A DNA stretch of 64,000 bases from Acidobacteriota bacterium (GTDB lineage Bacteria; Acidobacteriota; Terriglobia; Acidiferrales; UBA7541): contig JABCZJ010000003.1 in NCBI GenBank assembly GCA_013289715.1, positions 124,001-188,000 of the forward strand, read 5' to 3'. Position numbers and translations under genes: made by a program. The notes under the pieces were generated by a model. The model had not been told where the DNA came from. It did not search any database and saw only the letters and a program-made list of their open reading frames with translations. Positions within the stretch are counted from its first letter, which is position 1; every line of letters begins with the position of its first letter. Positions 24,324 through 33,034 of the stretch are shown one piece after another.

Positions 24324-25346
24324 TCATGTTTTCGCGCTGACAAGGCGTGCAACGGCGTCGGCGACTTGGTCAACGGTGATCGAAAGCATGGGCGAAGAAT
24401 AGGACGCGCCGCGGCGATAAGTCGTTTCGCTCTTACCGGGATTGCGAATGACAATACTTTGGATTTGGTTTGGGCCGGCGTATGGGCCGTTGCGCGCGGG
24501 ATCGGTGGGGCCGTAGAGGCCGACGACTGGGGTGCCGAGCGCGGAGGCGAGATGCACAGGACCGGTGTCCGCGGAGACGACGAATTTTGCGCGCCGCAGT
24601 AGAGCCATCAGCGGACCCAGACCGAGGGGAATGGCGATCGGCGGCCGGGATCCTGCCGCGCTAATGAGTTCTTGGGCCAACTTTTCTTCTCCTGGACCAA
24701 AACTGATGACTGCTCGCCAGCCATGTTGCACGGCGAGCCGGTGATGCAGTTCGCCGAAACGTTCGGGCGGCCAACATTTCGAACGCCAGCCGCCGCCGGG
24801 ATTTAACACGTAGAAATCTGCAATGTTGTTGCGGGCGAGTTCTTGCGTCACTTGTTTCTCATCTTCCGGGCGTGGGGTCAAAGGAAATCGCGGAGACGAG
24901 GGGCGCGCATCTGCGCCTGCGGCTTCGGCGAGGGTGAGATTGTGGTCGACTTTGTGCGCGCCGCGCGGATTGATGCGATCGGTGTAGAGGAAGGATACAA
25001 ATCCTTCGCGGGCGTAGGTGCTGGGGAAACCGATGCGGCGCGGCGCACCGGAGGCGAATGCGGGGAGCGCGGACTTGTAGAGGCCTTGAAAATCGACCGC
25101 ACAAGTGTAGTTGGCAGCGCGCAGTTTGCGAATAGTGGTGACGAGGCCTGCGGCGCTTTTCTTTTCGAGTGAAATAATTTCGGTGAGATCCGGATTGCCT
25201 TCCAGGAGGCGGTGCCATTGCGGTTCGACCAGCCAGTCGATGCGAGCTCCGGGAAACGCGTCGCGCAGCGCGGAAGCGGCGGGCAGGGCGTGGATTACGT
25301 CGCCGAGTGAGCCGAGCCGGACGAGTAGGAAGCGCGCGTCAGGCAT
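24324..25346 (-). CDS. waaC: Lipopolysaccharide heptosyltransferase I (GT9)
   Basis: Adds the first L-glycero-D-manno-heptose to Kdo on lipid A, at the inner face of the inner membrane. The 340-residue GT-B protein has the GT9 start FLLVRLGSLGDVIHALPA with the catalytic Asp in that stretch, FQGLYKSALPA, VLNPGGGWRSKCWPPERF for the nucleotide-sugar site, and VVSADTGPVHLASALGTPVVGLYGPTDP near the end. It overlaps the hldE2 stop by 8 bases. Operon neighbours that make ADP-heptose support heptosyltransferase function. Between types I and II, the context after waaA and a single copy point to WaaC. Confidence 0.88.
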   Translation of the reverse strand: MPDARFLLVRLGSLGDVIHALPAASALRDAFPGARIDWLVEPQWHRLLEGNPDLTEIISLEKKSAAGLVTTIRKLRAANYTCAVDFQGLYKSALPAFASGAPRRIGFPSTYAREGFVSFLYTDRINPRGAHKVDHNLTLAEAAGADARPSSPRFPLTPRPEDEKQVTQELARNNIADFYVLNPGGGWRSKCWPPERFGELHHRLAVQHGWRAVISFGPGEEKLAQELISAAGSRPPIAIPLGLGPLMALLRRAKFVVSADTGPVHLASALGTPVVGLYGPTDPARNGPYAGPNQIQSIVIRNPGKSETTYRRGASYSSPMLSITVDQVADAVARLVSAKT

Positions 25347-25827
25347 TGCCAGGTTGACGCAGGCGCGCTAGCAGATCGCGCGTGGAATGTTGTTTAGGAT
25401 CGCCGACGATCGCCACGCGAATGCCTAGCAAAGCTGCTAATTCGCGCTCGGGCACGGTGTCGGCGGTGTAGTCCGTGCCTTTCGCGTGGACGTCTGGTTG
25501 AAGTTCTTTTAGTAATGAGTTCACATCGAGCTCGTCGAAGATGACGACGTAATTCACATAGCGCAGCGCGGCTACCAGAGTTGCGCGGGCGCGTTCCGTG
25601 AGGACAGGGCGGCCGGGGCCTTTCAGTTTTCTGGCGCTGGAATCGGAATTGATGCCGACTACGAGTAGATCGGCCTCGGCACGGGCGGCTTCGAGGTAAC
25701 GGACGTGGCCGACGTGCAGCAGATCGAAGACTCCGTTTGCGAATGCTATTTTGCGACGGGAGCGGCGATGCTCTTCAAGGATGCCGGTCAATCCTTGGCG
25801 TGAAACAATTTTTTCGCGGGTGTCCAT
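25339..25827 (-). CDS. hldE2: D-glycero-beta-D-manno-heptose 1-phosphate adenylyltransferase
   Basis: Forms ADP-heptose from heptose 1-phosphate and ATP; equivalent to the C-terminal half of bifunctional HldE (also called RfaE2). The 162-residue nucleotidyltransferase has the HxGH motif in FDLLHVGHVRYL and the later KGTDYTADTVPE. In this genome the kinase and transferase halves are two separate genes, kinase first, 6 bases apart. The start region (SRQGLTGILEEHRRSRRKIAFANG) has the normal lead-in to the catalytic domain. Confidence 0.92.
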   Translation of the reverse strand: MDTREKIVSRQGLTGILEEHRRSRRKIAFANGVFDLLHVGHVRYLEAARAEADLLVVGINSDSSARKLKGPGRPVLTERARATLVAALRYVNYVVIFDELDVNSLLKELQPDVHAKGTDYTADTVPERELAALLGIRVAIVGDPKQHSTRDLLARLRQPGNA

Positions 25828-25833
25828 CGATTT

Positions 25834-26937
25834 TCAGCGTTGCTGCGTTGCGGCTGTGGCGTCCTGGCGCAGGGCGGCGGTTAGTTCGGCGCTACTGACC
25901 GTAGCGGTGCGGCGCTTCATGACTACGATTCCACCGGCGTAATTGGCCAGGTGCGCGGCTTCGAGATACGTCGCGCCGGAGGCTAGGGCGAGAGTGAAGA
26001 CCGCGATTACGGTGTCGCCGGCGCCGGTTACGTCCACGGGAGCGTCGGAACCGTAGATGGGGATGTTGCGCGGGACGCGGCTGCGTTCGAAAAGCGCCAT
26101 GCCGTCTTTGCCGCGGGTGACGACGAGGGCTTGAAGATTCAGATCGCGCAGGGCGCGTTGGCCGAGGTCTTCGAGCTTGCGGATGTCGGTGCCGACGCGG
26201 GCGTGGTATGCGGCTTCGACTTCTGGCTCGTTGGGTGTGGCGGCGGTGATTCCGGCGTCGCGAAATTCTAGCAGGCGGTAACGCGAGTCGAGAGTCAGGA
26301 GCTTGGCGTTTAGTTTTTTTATTAGCGCGGGGGAGGCGGCGCCGAAACCGTAGTCGGAGACCAGGACGGCGCTGGCGCGTTGCACGATTGGGCGGGCTTT
26401 GCTGCCGATTGCGCTTTCTGTGGTTGCAGAAAGTTTTACTTGCGGCTCGCGGTCTACGCGGAGGACTTGTTGCTCGGTGGTGTGAGTCCATCCGGCCAGG
26501 TAACGGGTTTTGGTGGGCGTGACCCAATCGCGGCCGCGGAGGATACCGGAGACGTTGATGCGTTTGCGGCGGAAATGATCGAGGAGCTGGCGGCCGGCGT
26601 CGTCATCGCCGACTACGCCGACGGGGAGGACGCTGGCGCCGAGATCGGCTAGGTTGAATGCAGCGTTGGCCGCGCCGCCTGGGTAGGATTCGGTGCGGCG
26701 ATGGCGCAGGATCAGGACTGGGGCTTCGCGGGAAACGCGGGAAATCTCGCCGGAGACGAATTCGTCCAGGACGAAATCGCCAACTACGCCGACGGTTTGG
26801 CGGGGGAAGCTGGCAACGATGTCGAGCAGGCGAGTTAGGTCTATTGTGGCGTCGGTTTTGACGTCGGATTTCCGGGCCGCGCCGGAGGATGATTTGGGTG
26901 GGGTGGAATATTTGCGGTTTTTGCGTGCCTTGGTCAA
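25834..26937 (-). CDS. hldE1: D-glycero-beta-D-manno-heptose-7-phosphate kinase
   Basis: PfkB-family sugar kinase making heptose 1,7-bisphosphate for ADP-heptose synthesis (RfaE1). The 367-residue protein has a basic 30-residue leader, GDFVLDEFVSGEISRVSREAP, the substrate signature YPGGAANAAFNLADLGA and the catalytic VDVTGAGDTVIAVFTLA. The TTG start is supported by AAGGAG 6 bases upstream. It is a stand-alone kinase, with the adenylyltransferase encoded next. The GmhA isomerase and the bisphosphatase of the pathway are not in the window. Confidence 0.92.
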   Translation of the reverse strand: MTKARKNRKYSTPPKSSSGAARKSDVKTDATIDLTRLLDIVASFPRQTVGVVGDFVLDEFVSGEISRVSREAPVLILRHRRTESYPGGAANAAFNLADLGASVLPVGVVGDDDAGRQLLDHFRRKRINVSGILRGRDWVTPTKTRYLAGWTHTTEQQVLRVDREPQVKLSATTESAIGSKARPIVQRASAVLVSDYGFGAASPALIKKLNAKLLTLDSRYRLLEFRDAGITAATPNEPEVEAAYHARVGTDIRKLEDLGQRALRDLNLQALVVTRGKDGMALFERSRVPRNIPIYGSDAPVDVTGAGDTVIAVFTLALASGATYLEAAHLANYAGGIVVMKRRTATVSSAELTAALRQDATAATQQR

Positions 26938-27027
26938 CCAGGCTCCTTGATGACTTCGCGTTCGATGGCTGCGTCGAAACGTATCACAGCGGCGTCCGGT
27001 GCGGCAATTGGACGCGCATGGGCGTTT

Positions 27028-28098
27028 TTATGGTTGCACCGGGAGGCTGCGTCGCGATTCGGCTGTCGCTCGTACGGTGCGCCAGAGATCTTCGCCGTTG
27101 TCGATTTGCATGCCGATGGAGCAATAGAACGTCGGCAACTTTCCGTAATAAATTGCGTGGAGATTGTAGAGGTCTTTTTCGGTGCAGATCAGACCGCTCG
27201 CGCCTGCTTGGCTTGCTAGCTGCAGAATTTCCTGGTCGTCCTTATCGGTGTAGCGGTGATGATCGGGGAAAAATTTGTGGCCGACGATATCCAGACCCCA
27301 GGTGCGCAGGTCGTCTAGGAAGGCTGCGGGGTTGCCGATGCCGCAGAATGCGAAAAGTCCGGGCAGCGCTTGGGGAGCGACGGTGCCAGCGATTTGGCCT
27401 TCGGTGAAGCTGTGAATGGAGTCGAGCTTCGGACGCGCGTAGAAAATCGGCGCGTTGGAATCACGGCGAATGGCGGATTCGATCGCGAGAGCGTGGGTGC
27501 TGCGGGTGATTACGATGATATCGGCGCGGGCTAGGGAGGAGCGCGGCTCGCGGAGGTGGCCGGCGGGGAGCAGGCGGCCGCCGCTGAAGGGATTTGTCGC
27601 GTCGATTAGGACGATGTCTACGTCGCGTGCGAGTTGCAGATGTTGGAAGCCGTCGTCTAGGACGAACCAATTCACGCCGCGCTTGGCTAGAAGCCTGCCC
27701 TGTTTGAAGCGATTTGCGCCGACACCGAATTGCACGCGATCGCCTAGACGGGACTGGAGCAGGCGGACTTCGTCGCTGGTCGCTGGCAGGGACTGCGCGC
27801 CGGCGTTCTGCTGTGCGGTGGCATCGGCATTATCTTCCGACGCTGGCGCGATCATCTCGCCGCGATATCCGCGGGTTAAGATGCCGACTTGTTTTCCTTC
27901 GCCTAGAAGGCGCTCGGCGATCCAGAGGACCATGGGAGTTTTTCCTGTGCCGCCTGTAGTGAGATTGCCGACGCTGATCACTGTGCCATTGAGACGCTGA
28001 GATTTTAGGATGCCTTTGCGATAGGCGCGGGCACGCAAATGCGCTGCTGCGCCGTAGGGCAGCGTGAGCGGCCAGAGCAGTGATTGCTTCAGCGTCAT
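27028..28098 (-). CDS. lpxK: Tetraacyldisaccharide 4'-kinase
   Basis: Phosphorylates the lipid A precursor at the 4' position, at the inner membrane. The 356-residue protein has an N-terminal membrane-associating stretch (LLWPLTLPYGAAAHLRARAY), the P-loop GNLTTGGTGKTP near residue 45, GILTRGYRGE, WFVLDDGFQHLQLARDVDIV, and a C-terminal HHRYTDKDDQEI followed by LICTEKDLYNL. The frame is open to 28368, but the ATG at 28098 overlaps the waaA stop by four bases (ATGA) and matches the family start. Translation coupling with waaA is likely. Confidence 0.94.
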   Translation of the reverse strand: MTLKQSLLWPLTLPYGAAAHLRARAYRKGILKSQRLNGTVISVGNLTTGGTGKTPMVLWIAERLLGEGKQVGILTRGYRGEMIAPASEDNADATAQQNAGAQSLPATSDEVRLLQSRLGDRVQFGVGANRFKQGRLLAKRGVNWFVLDDGFQHLQLARDVDIVLIDATNPFSGGRLLPAGHLREPRSSLARADIIVITRSTHALAIESAIRRDSNAPIFYARPKLDSIHSFTEGQIAGTVAPQALPGLFAFCGIGNPAAFLDDLRTWGLDIVGHKFFPDHHRYTDKDDQEILQLASQAGASGLICTEKDLYNLHAIYYGKLPTFYCSIGMQIDNGEDLWRTVRATAESRRSLPVQP

Positions 28099-29453
28099 GC
28101 GCTGTGGCCCTTCGCGGAACGATTTTGCCAAATGGCAGCGATGCGATCGAGCGAGCGTTCGGTGGCGCCGCGATTGCGCTGGGAGATTTCGCGCGCGGCT
28201 GCGCCCAAGCGTTCGCGCATCGCGTTGTCTTGGATAAGCTGGATCCAGACTTTGCCTAGGCCTGGGCCTGTCGTGACCTGAACGCCGGCGTGCGCATCGA
28301 GGAATTGGTCGGCCATCTCTTTGAAATTTTCCATGGAGGCGCCGAAAACTGGGGGGCGCGCGAACCATGCCGGCTCGAGAATATTGTGGCCGCCTGCGGG
28401 GACGAGCGAGCCGCCTACGAAAGCGGCGTCGGCGAGCGAATAGAGGCCGGCTAATTCGCCGATAGAATCCAGGAGCAGAACGTCGGCGGCTTCATCGAGA
28501 GTGGCAGTGAGGTCGAGTGCGCTACGGCGGACGACTTTCCATCCGCCGGCTGCGGGGATCGCGGCCGCGGCGTCGAATTGCGCGGGTTTGCGCGGCGCGA
28601 GAATCAGAAGCGTGTGGCGCCACTGGCGTTGCACGAGATCGTAGGCGGCTAGGACGGCTTCTTCTTCTCCGGCGACCACGCTGCCGGCGACGAGGATCGG
28701 CCACCGTTCTTGTTGGCGGATTTGTTGCTCGAGCCAAGAGGCGAAGCGGGAGACCGCGGGGGGCGCGGCGTCATATTTTAGATTTCCGGTGACGGCGACG
28801 CGGTCTGGCGGGGCGCCCATGGCTTGGAGGCGCGCGGAATCTTCGGGAGATTGCGCTAGGAAGAGTTCAGCGTCTTGCATGGTGCGCTGGAAAAACGGGC
28901 CGACTAGGAATTCCCATTGTTTGAAGCGGGCGAAGGATCTTTCGGAGATGCGGGCGTTTGCGAAAACTACCGGGATTTGTGCGCGGCGGGCTTCGCGAAG
29001 GAAATTCGGCCAGATTTCAGTTTCCATAATGATTACGAGCGAGGGCTTAATCGCGCGGAGGGCGCGGCGCACCGGGACTACCCAGTCCAACGGAAAGTAA
29101 AAGATGCCGTCGCCTGATTGCAGGCGTTCACGGGCCAGGCGCTGGCCGGTTTCGGTGGTGGTGGAGACGAAGATCGTCGCAGCCGGATAGCGACGTTTCA
29201 AGCCGTCGATTAATGGCTGGGCGGCTAGAACTTCGCCGACCGAAACGGCGTGGATCCAGACGGGTCCGTTGTTCAAGGCGGTTGCGGCCGCAACCGATGC
29301 GGCTGCGGCGCGGACGGCGATTTCGGGGGGCAGGCTCCCGAGACGTTCGCGGAGAGCGCGCGTCGGTTCGCCGGCACGCCACCCGCGCAGCGCGAAATAC
29401 GGCGCGAGTAGGAACATGCCTGCCGCTGTGAGAATGCGGTAGAAAAAATACAT
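28095..29453 (-). CDS. waaA: 3-deoxy-D-manno-octulosonic acid (Kdo) transferase
   Basis: Transfers Kdo from CMP-Kdo to lipid A precursor, at the inner membrane. The 452-residue protein starts with a membrane anchor (MYFFYRILTAAGMFLLAPYF) and shows the GT30 catalytic region VWIHAVSVGEVLAAQPLI, TTTETGQRLARE, IIMETEIWPNF and, near the end, GGSLVPAGGHNILEPAWF. One or two Kdo residues may be added; sequence alone does not say. It is first in the minus-strand operon with lpxK, hldE1, hldE2, waaC and a methyltransferase. The ATG at 29453 is chosen for the anchor. Confidence 0.94.
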   Translation of the reverse strand: MYFFYRILTAAGMFLLAPYFALRGWRAGEPTRALRERLGSLPPEIAVRAAAASVAAATALNNGPVWIHAVSVGEVLAAQPLIDGLKRRYPAATIFVSTTTETGQRLARERLQSGDGIFYFPLDWVVPVRRALRAIKPSLVIIMETEIWPNFLREARRAQIPVVFANARISERSFARFKQWEFLVGPFFQRTMQDAELFLAQSPEDSARLQAMGAPPDRVAVTGNLKYDAAPPAVSRFASWLEQQIRQQERWPILVAGSVVAGEEEAVLAAYDLVQRQWRHTLLILAPRKPAQFDAAAAIPAAGGWKVVRRSALDLTATLDEAADVLLLDSIGELAGLYSLADAAFVGGSLVPAGGHNILEPAWFARPPVFGASMENFKEMADQFLDAHAGVQVTTGPGLGKVWIQLIQDNAMRERLGAAAREISQRNRGATERSLDRIAAIWQNRSAKGHSA

Positions 29454-29490
29454 TCCGTGGGTGTCGCGCACAGGAACCGGGAAAGAGGCT

Positions 29491-29518
29491 TTGCCGCGCG
29501 CGGACCCGGTATTATAGT
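29491..29518 (+). promoter_or_regulatory. Candidate promoter for the secreted protein gene at 29576
   Basis: TTGCCG (29491-29496) and TATAGT (29513-29518) are 16 bases apart in the divergent gap between waaA and the secreted-protein gene. This is a consensus match only. Confidence 0.35.
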
Positions 29519-29575
29519 GGCAGCCGCGAGAAAACGCGCACAACTTCAAGCGGCGCAGAGGCATCGCACAGCAGG

Positions 29576-30256
29576 ATGACAAGAAGCTCAAGCACTTTTT
29601 TTGCCATCGCGATCTTGCTGTCGTGCGGTGGCCAAGCCGCTTTCGCGCAGAATAATCCCGCTGCTACCAAGGCGAAGCAGGCTACGCCGGATCCCACCGC
29701 GGCGCTGGCGCACGACCATCATGATGGCCTGACGGTGACGGCCGATCCTTACACGGACAAGGCGCGGGGCAAGGAAAAATTCGGGAAGGCCAATCCGCTG
29801 GATGCGGGGATTCTGCCGGTAGAAATTTTTATGCGCAATGAGACGAACGAACCGATTCATGTGGACATCAACACGATTCAGCTGGAAGTGCAGTTGCGCA
29901 AAGGTGGGAGGCAGGAGATTGATTGGCTGCCGGCCGAGGACGTGGCTGGATTGGTGGCGCATCCTGGCGGAGTGACTCCTTCGAACCGGCCGCGGATTGC
30001 GGGGATTCCTTTGCCCAGCGGCGACAAGAAGACGGATAAGCTGGCGGAGATTTTGCGGCCGTTGACGCTGGATGCAGATGTGGTGCCGCCGATGGGAGCT
30101 TTGCACGGATTTTTGTATTTCAATGTGAATAACGAATTGTCGCTGGCGGATACGGCGGTGCTTTATGTGCCGGATGCTTCGGTGATTGCTTCGAAGAAGG
30201 CGTTGATGTTTTACGAAGTGCGGTTTGGCAAGGCTGCGCAGAATCCCGCGAATTAA
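29576..30256 (+). CDS. Secreted protein of unknown function
   Basis: A 226-residue protein with a signal peptide (TRSSSTFFAIAILLSCGGQA, then AFAQ). The Cys at 17 is not in a clear lipobox. The mature part has His-rich LAHDHHDG and a beta-rich domain with GILPVEIFMRNETNEPIHVD, suggesting an immunoglobulin-like fold that stabilises or binds envelope components. I recall similar unnamed proteins in Acidobacteriota. No catalytic motif is visible. It is divergent from the LPS operon. Confidence 0.7.
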   Translation: MTRSSSTFFAIAILLSCGGQAAFAQNNPAATKAKQATPDPTAALAHDHHDGLTVTADPYTDKARGKEKFGKANPLDAGILPVEIFMRNETNEPIHVDINTIQLEVQLRKGGRQEIDWLPAEDVAGLVAHPGGVTPSNRPRIAGIPLPSGDKKTDKLAEILRPLTLDADVVPPMGALHGFLYFNVNNELSLADTAVLYVPDASVIASKKALMFYEVRFGKAAQNPAN

Positions 30257-30400
30257 CCTCGGCACGGTTGTTCTCACGAATGCTCCGGCAAGATCGAAAA
30301 GTGTGGCTTCTGGGGCTGAAGCGGCTGCGCGCTGGCGGCGTGGCGGAGTCAAGAGTGAACCTGGGCGGTCGGCGAGGTCCGGATTGACGTTTAATCGCTA

Positions 30401-30512
30401 CCCTGAGTTCGCTGGCGCGAACCCAGGGCGAACAGGCGGCCGCTACAACGTCAAAACCAACGGCGACGGCAGAACAACACCGAGGCTGCCCGGTTCGATG
30501 AACTTGAACCGG
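30401..30512. repeat. Cluster of family B palindromic repeats
   Basis: Two hairpins fill part of the gap at 30257-30727. CCCTGAGTTCGC / GCGAACCCAGGG (30401-30428, one mismatch) is followed by GGCGGCCGCTACAACGTCAAA. CCGGTTC / GAACCGG (30490-30512) is preceded by GGCTGC and followed by CCGCCACAG. The same two stem types recur at 44880-44905 and 37133-37155. The rest of the gap shows no supported gene. Confidence 0.7.
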
Positions 30513-30727
30513 CCGCCACAGCGTGAACTGCAAAGGCTCGTTGGGGCTGGCATCGTGGCGAGCTGGAGCGCAGCAAGCAGGGCCCCTGAGAGAAAAGCGC
30601 TGCAGTTTGCTTCGGACAAAGGTTGCGGAGCCCGAGAGCGAAAAATCGGATTGACAGGGGCGGAGGGCGAGAAGTAGGCTGCGGGCATTGCGTATACTTT
30701 ATCCAACGTGTTTGGGGGTCTCCCGAT

Positions 30728-32647
30728 ATGACGAAGTCAGTGCGGCGGCGGGAATTTTTAAAGACTTTGGGTGCTACGGGCTTGTTGGCAGGGGTTCCGC
30801 GATCGCTGGGGGGTGCGCCGCGACCGGCTGCGGGAGCCTCGTCATCGGCGGACGCGTCGCGATCCTTGGCTGGCGGGTCGGCTGCGGTGAGCGCGCCGAA
30901 CAGGATTCAGACGTTTAATTATGCCGGCGTGAGCTTGGGCAAAAGCCGTTGGGGCGACCAGTATTTGCGGGCGCGGGATTTTTATTTCCATGTTTCGAAC
31001 GACGATATTTTGCAGGGGTTTCGCCTGGCCGCGGGATTGCCTGCGCCGGGGAAACCGTTGGGCGGGTGGTGCGAGAAGGACAGCGCGACTGTGTTTGGGC
31101 AATGGTTGAGCGGGATGTCACGGATGTACCGCGCCACGGGCGACACGGCGATGCGGGATAAGGCTGCTTATTTGCTGACGGAGTTCGCGAAGACCGTAGG
31201 AGCGAACGGCGATTGCCGGATGAGGCCCTATCCGTACGAGAAATTGACTTGCGGTTTGGTGGACATGCATGAATATGCGGATCATCCGGAGGCGATGCCG
31301 CTGCTTTCCAAGGTGACGGATTACGCTAGCCAGACTTTCGATCGCACGCGGACGCCGGCGAATCCCGAACCTTGGGAGATGCATTCGGGCAAGCCGCTGG
31401 AGTGGTACACGTTGCCGGAAAACTTGTTTCGCGCTTATGCGCTGACGGGCGATGCGCAGTTCAAGGATTTTGCTGATGTGTGGTTGTATCACTCTTACTG
31501 GAACAAATTCGCGGCGACGGCCGCGCCCACGGATGCTTCGGGGGTGCACGCTTACAGCCACGTAAATACTTTCAGTAGCGCGGCGATGGCTTACGCGGTG
31601 ACGAACGATCCGGCGTATCTGCAAATGATCAAGAACGCTTACGACTTTTTGCAGAACACGCAAACTTATGCGACGGGAGGATACGGGCCGGTGGAACGCA
31701 TCATGCCGGCGGGTAGTTTGGGCAAGGCGCTGGAATATCAGCAGAACTGTTTTGAGGCGCCTTGCGGTTCTTGGGCCGGGTTCAAGCTTTCTCGCTACTT
31801 GACGCAATTTACGGGAGAGGCGCGTTACGGCGACTGGGCTGAGCGATTGCTTTACAACGGGATTGGAGCGTCGCTGGAAATCAATGGTCCGGGGCGGCAT
31901 TTTTATTATGCGGATTACCGCATGGCTGGAGGCGTGAAAATTTTCAGCCGCAATGCTTATACGTGTTGTTCGGGGACTTACATTCAGGACGTCGTGAATT
32001 TTCACGATTTGATTTATTATAAGGATGATCCAGCGAAGACGGATGCGGGCTTGTATGTAAGCTTGTATGTCCCGTCGGAAGTTGTGTGGAAGCGCGTCGG
32101 CGGCGATGTGAAGATTACGCAAGCAACCCAGTATCCAGAGGCGGAGACGAGCACTTTGACTCTGCAGATGGAGCGTGGCGCTGGGTTTCCGCTGCGTTTT
32201 CGGATTCCGGGATGGGCGCAGGGCGCGTCGTTGAAAGTGAATGACATTCCCGCGCAAGTGAATTGCACGCCGGGAACCTGGGCGACGATTGATCGGCCGT
32301 GGATCTCGGGCGACCGCGTGGAGATTACGATTCCTTTGCCGTTGCGCATGCTGCCGGTGGATCCGCAGCATCCGCATCGCGTCGCGATTGTGCGCGGGCC
32401 GGTAGTTTTGGTGCAGGACGGCGGAGTGCATGAGCCGGTCTTCAGGCTTCCGTACAATGATGAGGATTTGAACAAGTGGCTGGTGGCGGACGACGAGGGG
32501 CCGAGCGTCTATCGCGTGGTACCGCCGGATGGGAAGCATGTGATGGCGAAGTTCCGGCCGTTTTATGCGCTGGGGCCGGATTATTATTACCGGATGTATT
32601 TTGATTTGGATTCTTTGCCGGTTTATTTGTGGCAGTACGAGGGGTAG
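30728..32647 (+). CDS. Tat-exported GH127-type glycoside hydrolase (DUF1680)
   Basis: Likely a beta-L-arabinofuranosidase-family (GH127, formerly DUF1680) enzyme exported in folded form. The 639-residue protein begins with a twin-arginine signal (RRREFLKTLGATGLLAG). It has an alpha/alpha-barrel middle with WYTLPENLFRAYALTGDAQF and the family's cysteine and glutamate positions: FEAPCGSW near 341-347 and YTCCSGTYIQDVVNFHD near 410-425. GH127 enzymes use a zinc-bound Cys as nucleophile. A C-terminal beta domain (LRFRIPGWAQGASLKVND, then EITIPLPLRMLP) completes the fold. Substrate, plant arabinan or another glycan, is not readable. It stands alone between repeats. Confidence 0.82.
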   Translation: MTKSVRRREFLKTLGATGLLAGVPRSLGGAPRPAAGASSSADASRSLAGGSAAVSAPNRIQTFNYAGVSLGKSRWGDQYLRARDFYFHVSNDDILQGFRLAAGLPAPGKPLGGWCEKDSATVFGQWLSGMSRMYRATGDTAMRDKAAYLLTEFAKTVGANGDCRMRPYPYEKLTCGLVDMHEYADHPEAMPLLSKVTDYASQTFDRTRTPANPEPWEMHSGKPLEWYTLPENLFRAYALTGDAQFKDFADVWLYHSYWNKFAATAAPTDASGVHAYSHVNTFSSAAMAYAVTNDPAYLQMIKNAYDFLQNTQTYATGGYGPVERIMPAGSLGKALEYQQNCFEAPCGSWAGFKLSRYLTQFTGEARYGDWAERLLYNGIGASLEINGPGRHFYYADYRMAGGVKIFSRNAYTCCSGTYIQDVVNFHDLIYYKDDPAKTDAGLYVSLYVPSEVVWKRVGGDVKITQATQYPEAETSTLTLQMERGAGFPLRFRIPGWAQGASLKVNDIPAQVNCTPGTWATIDRPWISGDRVEITIPLPLRMLPVDPQHPHRVAIVRGPVVLVQDGGVHEPVFRLPYNDEDLNKWLVADDEGPSVYRVVPPDGKHVMAKFRPFYALGPDYYYRMYFDLDSLPVYLWQYEG

Positions 32648-32740
32648 CGGGGCTTGCTGGATACTTAGCGCGGTTGACGTATTCAGGATTTGGCACGAAC
32701 GAACTAGACGACTGGGATTTGCAACGGGTGCGCCAACCCC

Positions 32741-32840
32741 TGTGTCGCACCTACGGCGCTCGGAATTCCTTTGCCACCTTTCCCAGCCTTTCCAGGGTGG
32801 GCTCATTTATGCCGCGCCTACGGCGCTGGCGTTACGCTCC
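32741..32840. repeat. Family C repeat, copy 1
   Basis: About 100 bases starting TGTGTCGCACCTACGGCGCT, containing the imperfect pair CCCAGCCTT / AGGGTGGG and ending GCGCCTACGGCGCT. It matches 46108-46213 over its length with small differences. The remaining bases of 32648-33034 show no supported gene. Confidence 0.7.
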
Positions 32841-33034
32841 TGGGTATGCCGCGACCGGGAGACAGCCTCTTTTCTTGACCTTAGAAAGGTTTCCTGATAC
32901 AAAAGGCCATTCTGGTCTGTAACTTCTCGCTGTCAGCAGGCTCCCCTATTTACGGAGTCTTCATCCGGAGGAAGAATGTCGGTACAAGTACGGGGTTACA
33001 TGTGCGCCAAGGTGCGTATGGCGGGGGGCAACTA

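Noticed and set aside
31118..32806. A 562-codon minus-strand frame opposite the GH127 gene, and similar long antisense frames opposite hppA (33335-34609), valS (15329-16609) and hydA (52871-54127).
   Set aside because: Arg/His-rich mirror frames caused by high GC; the plus-strand genes have clear family motifs.
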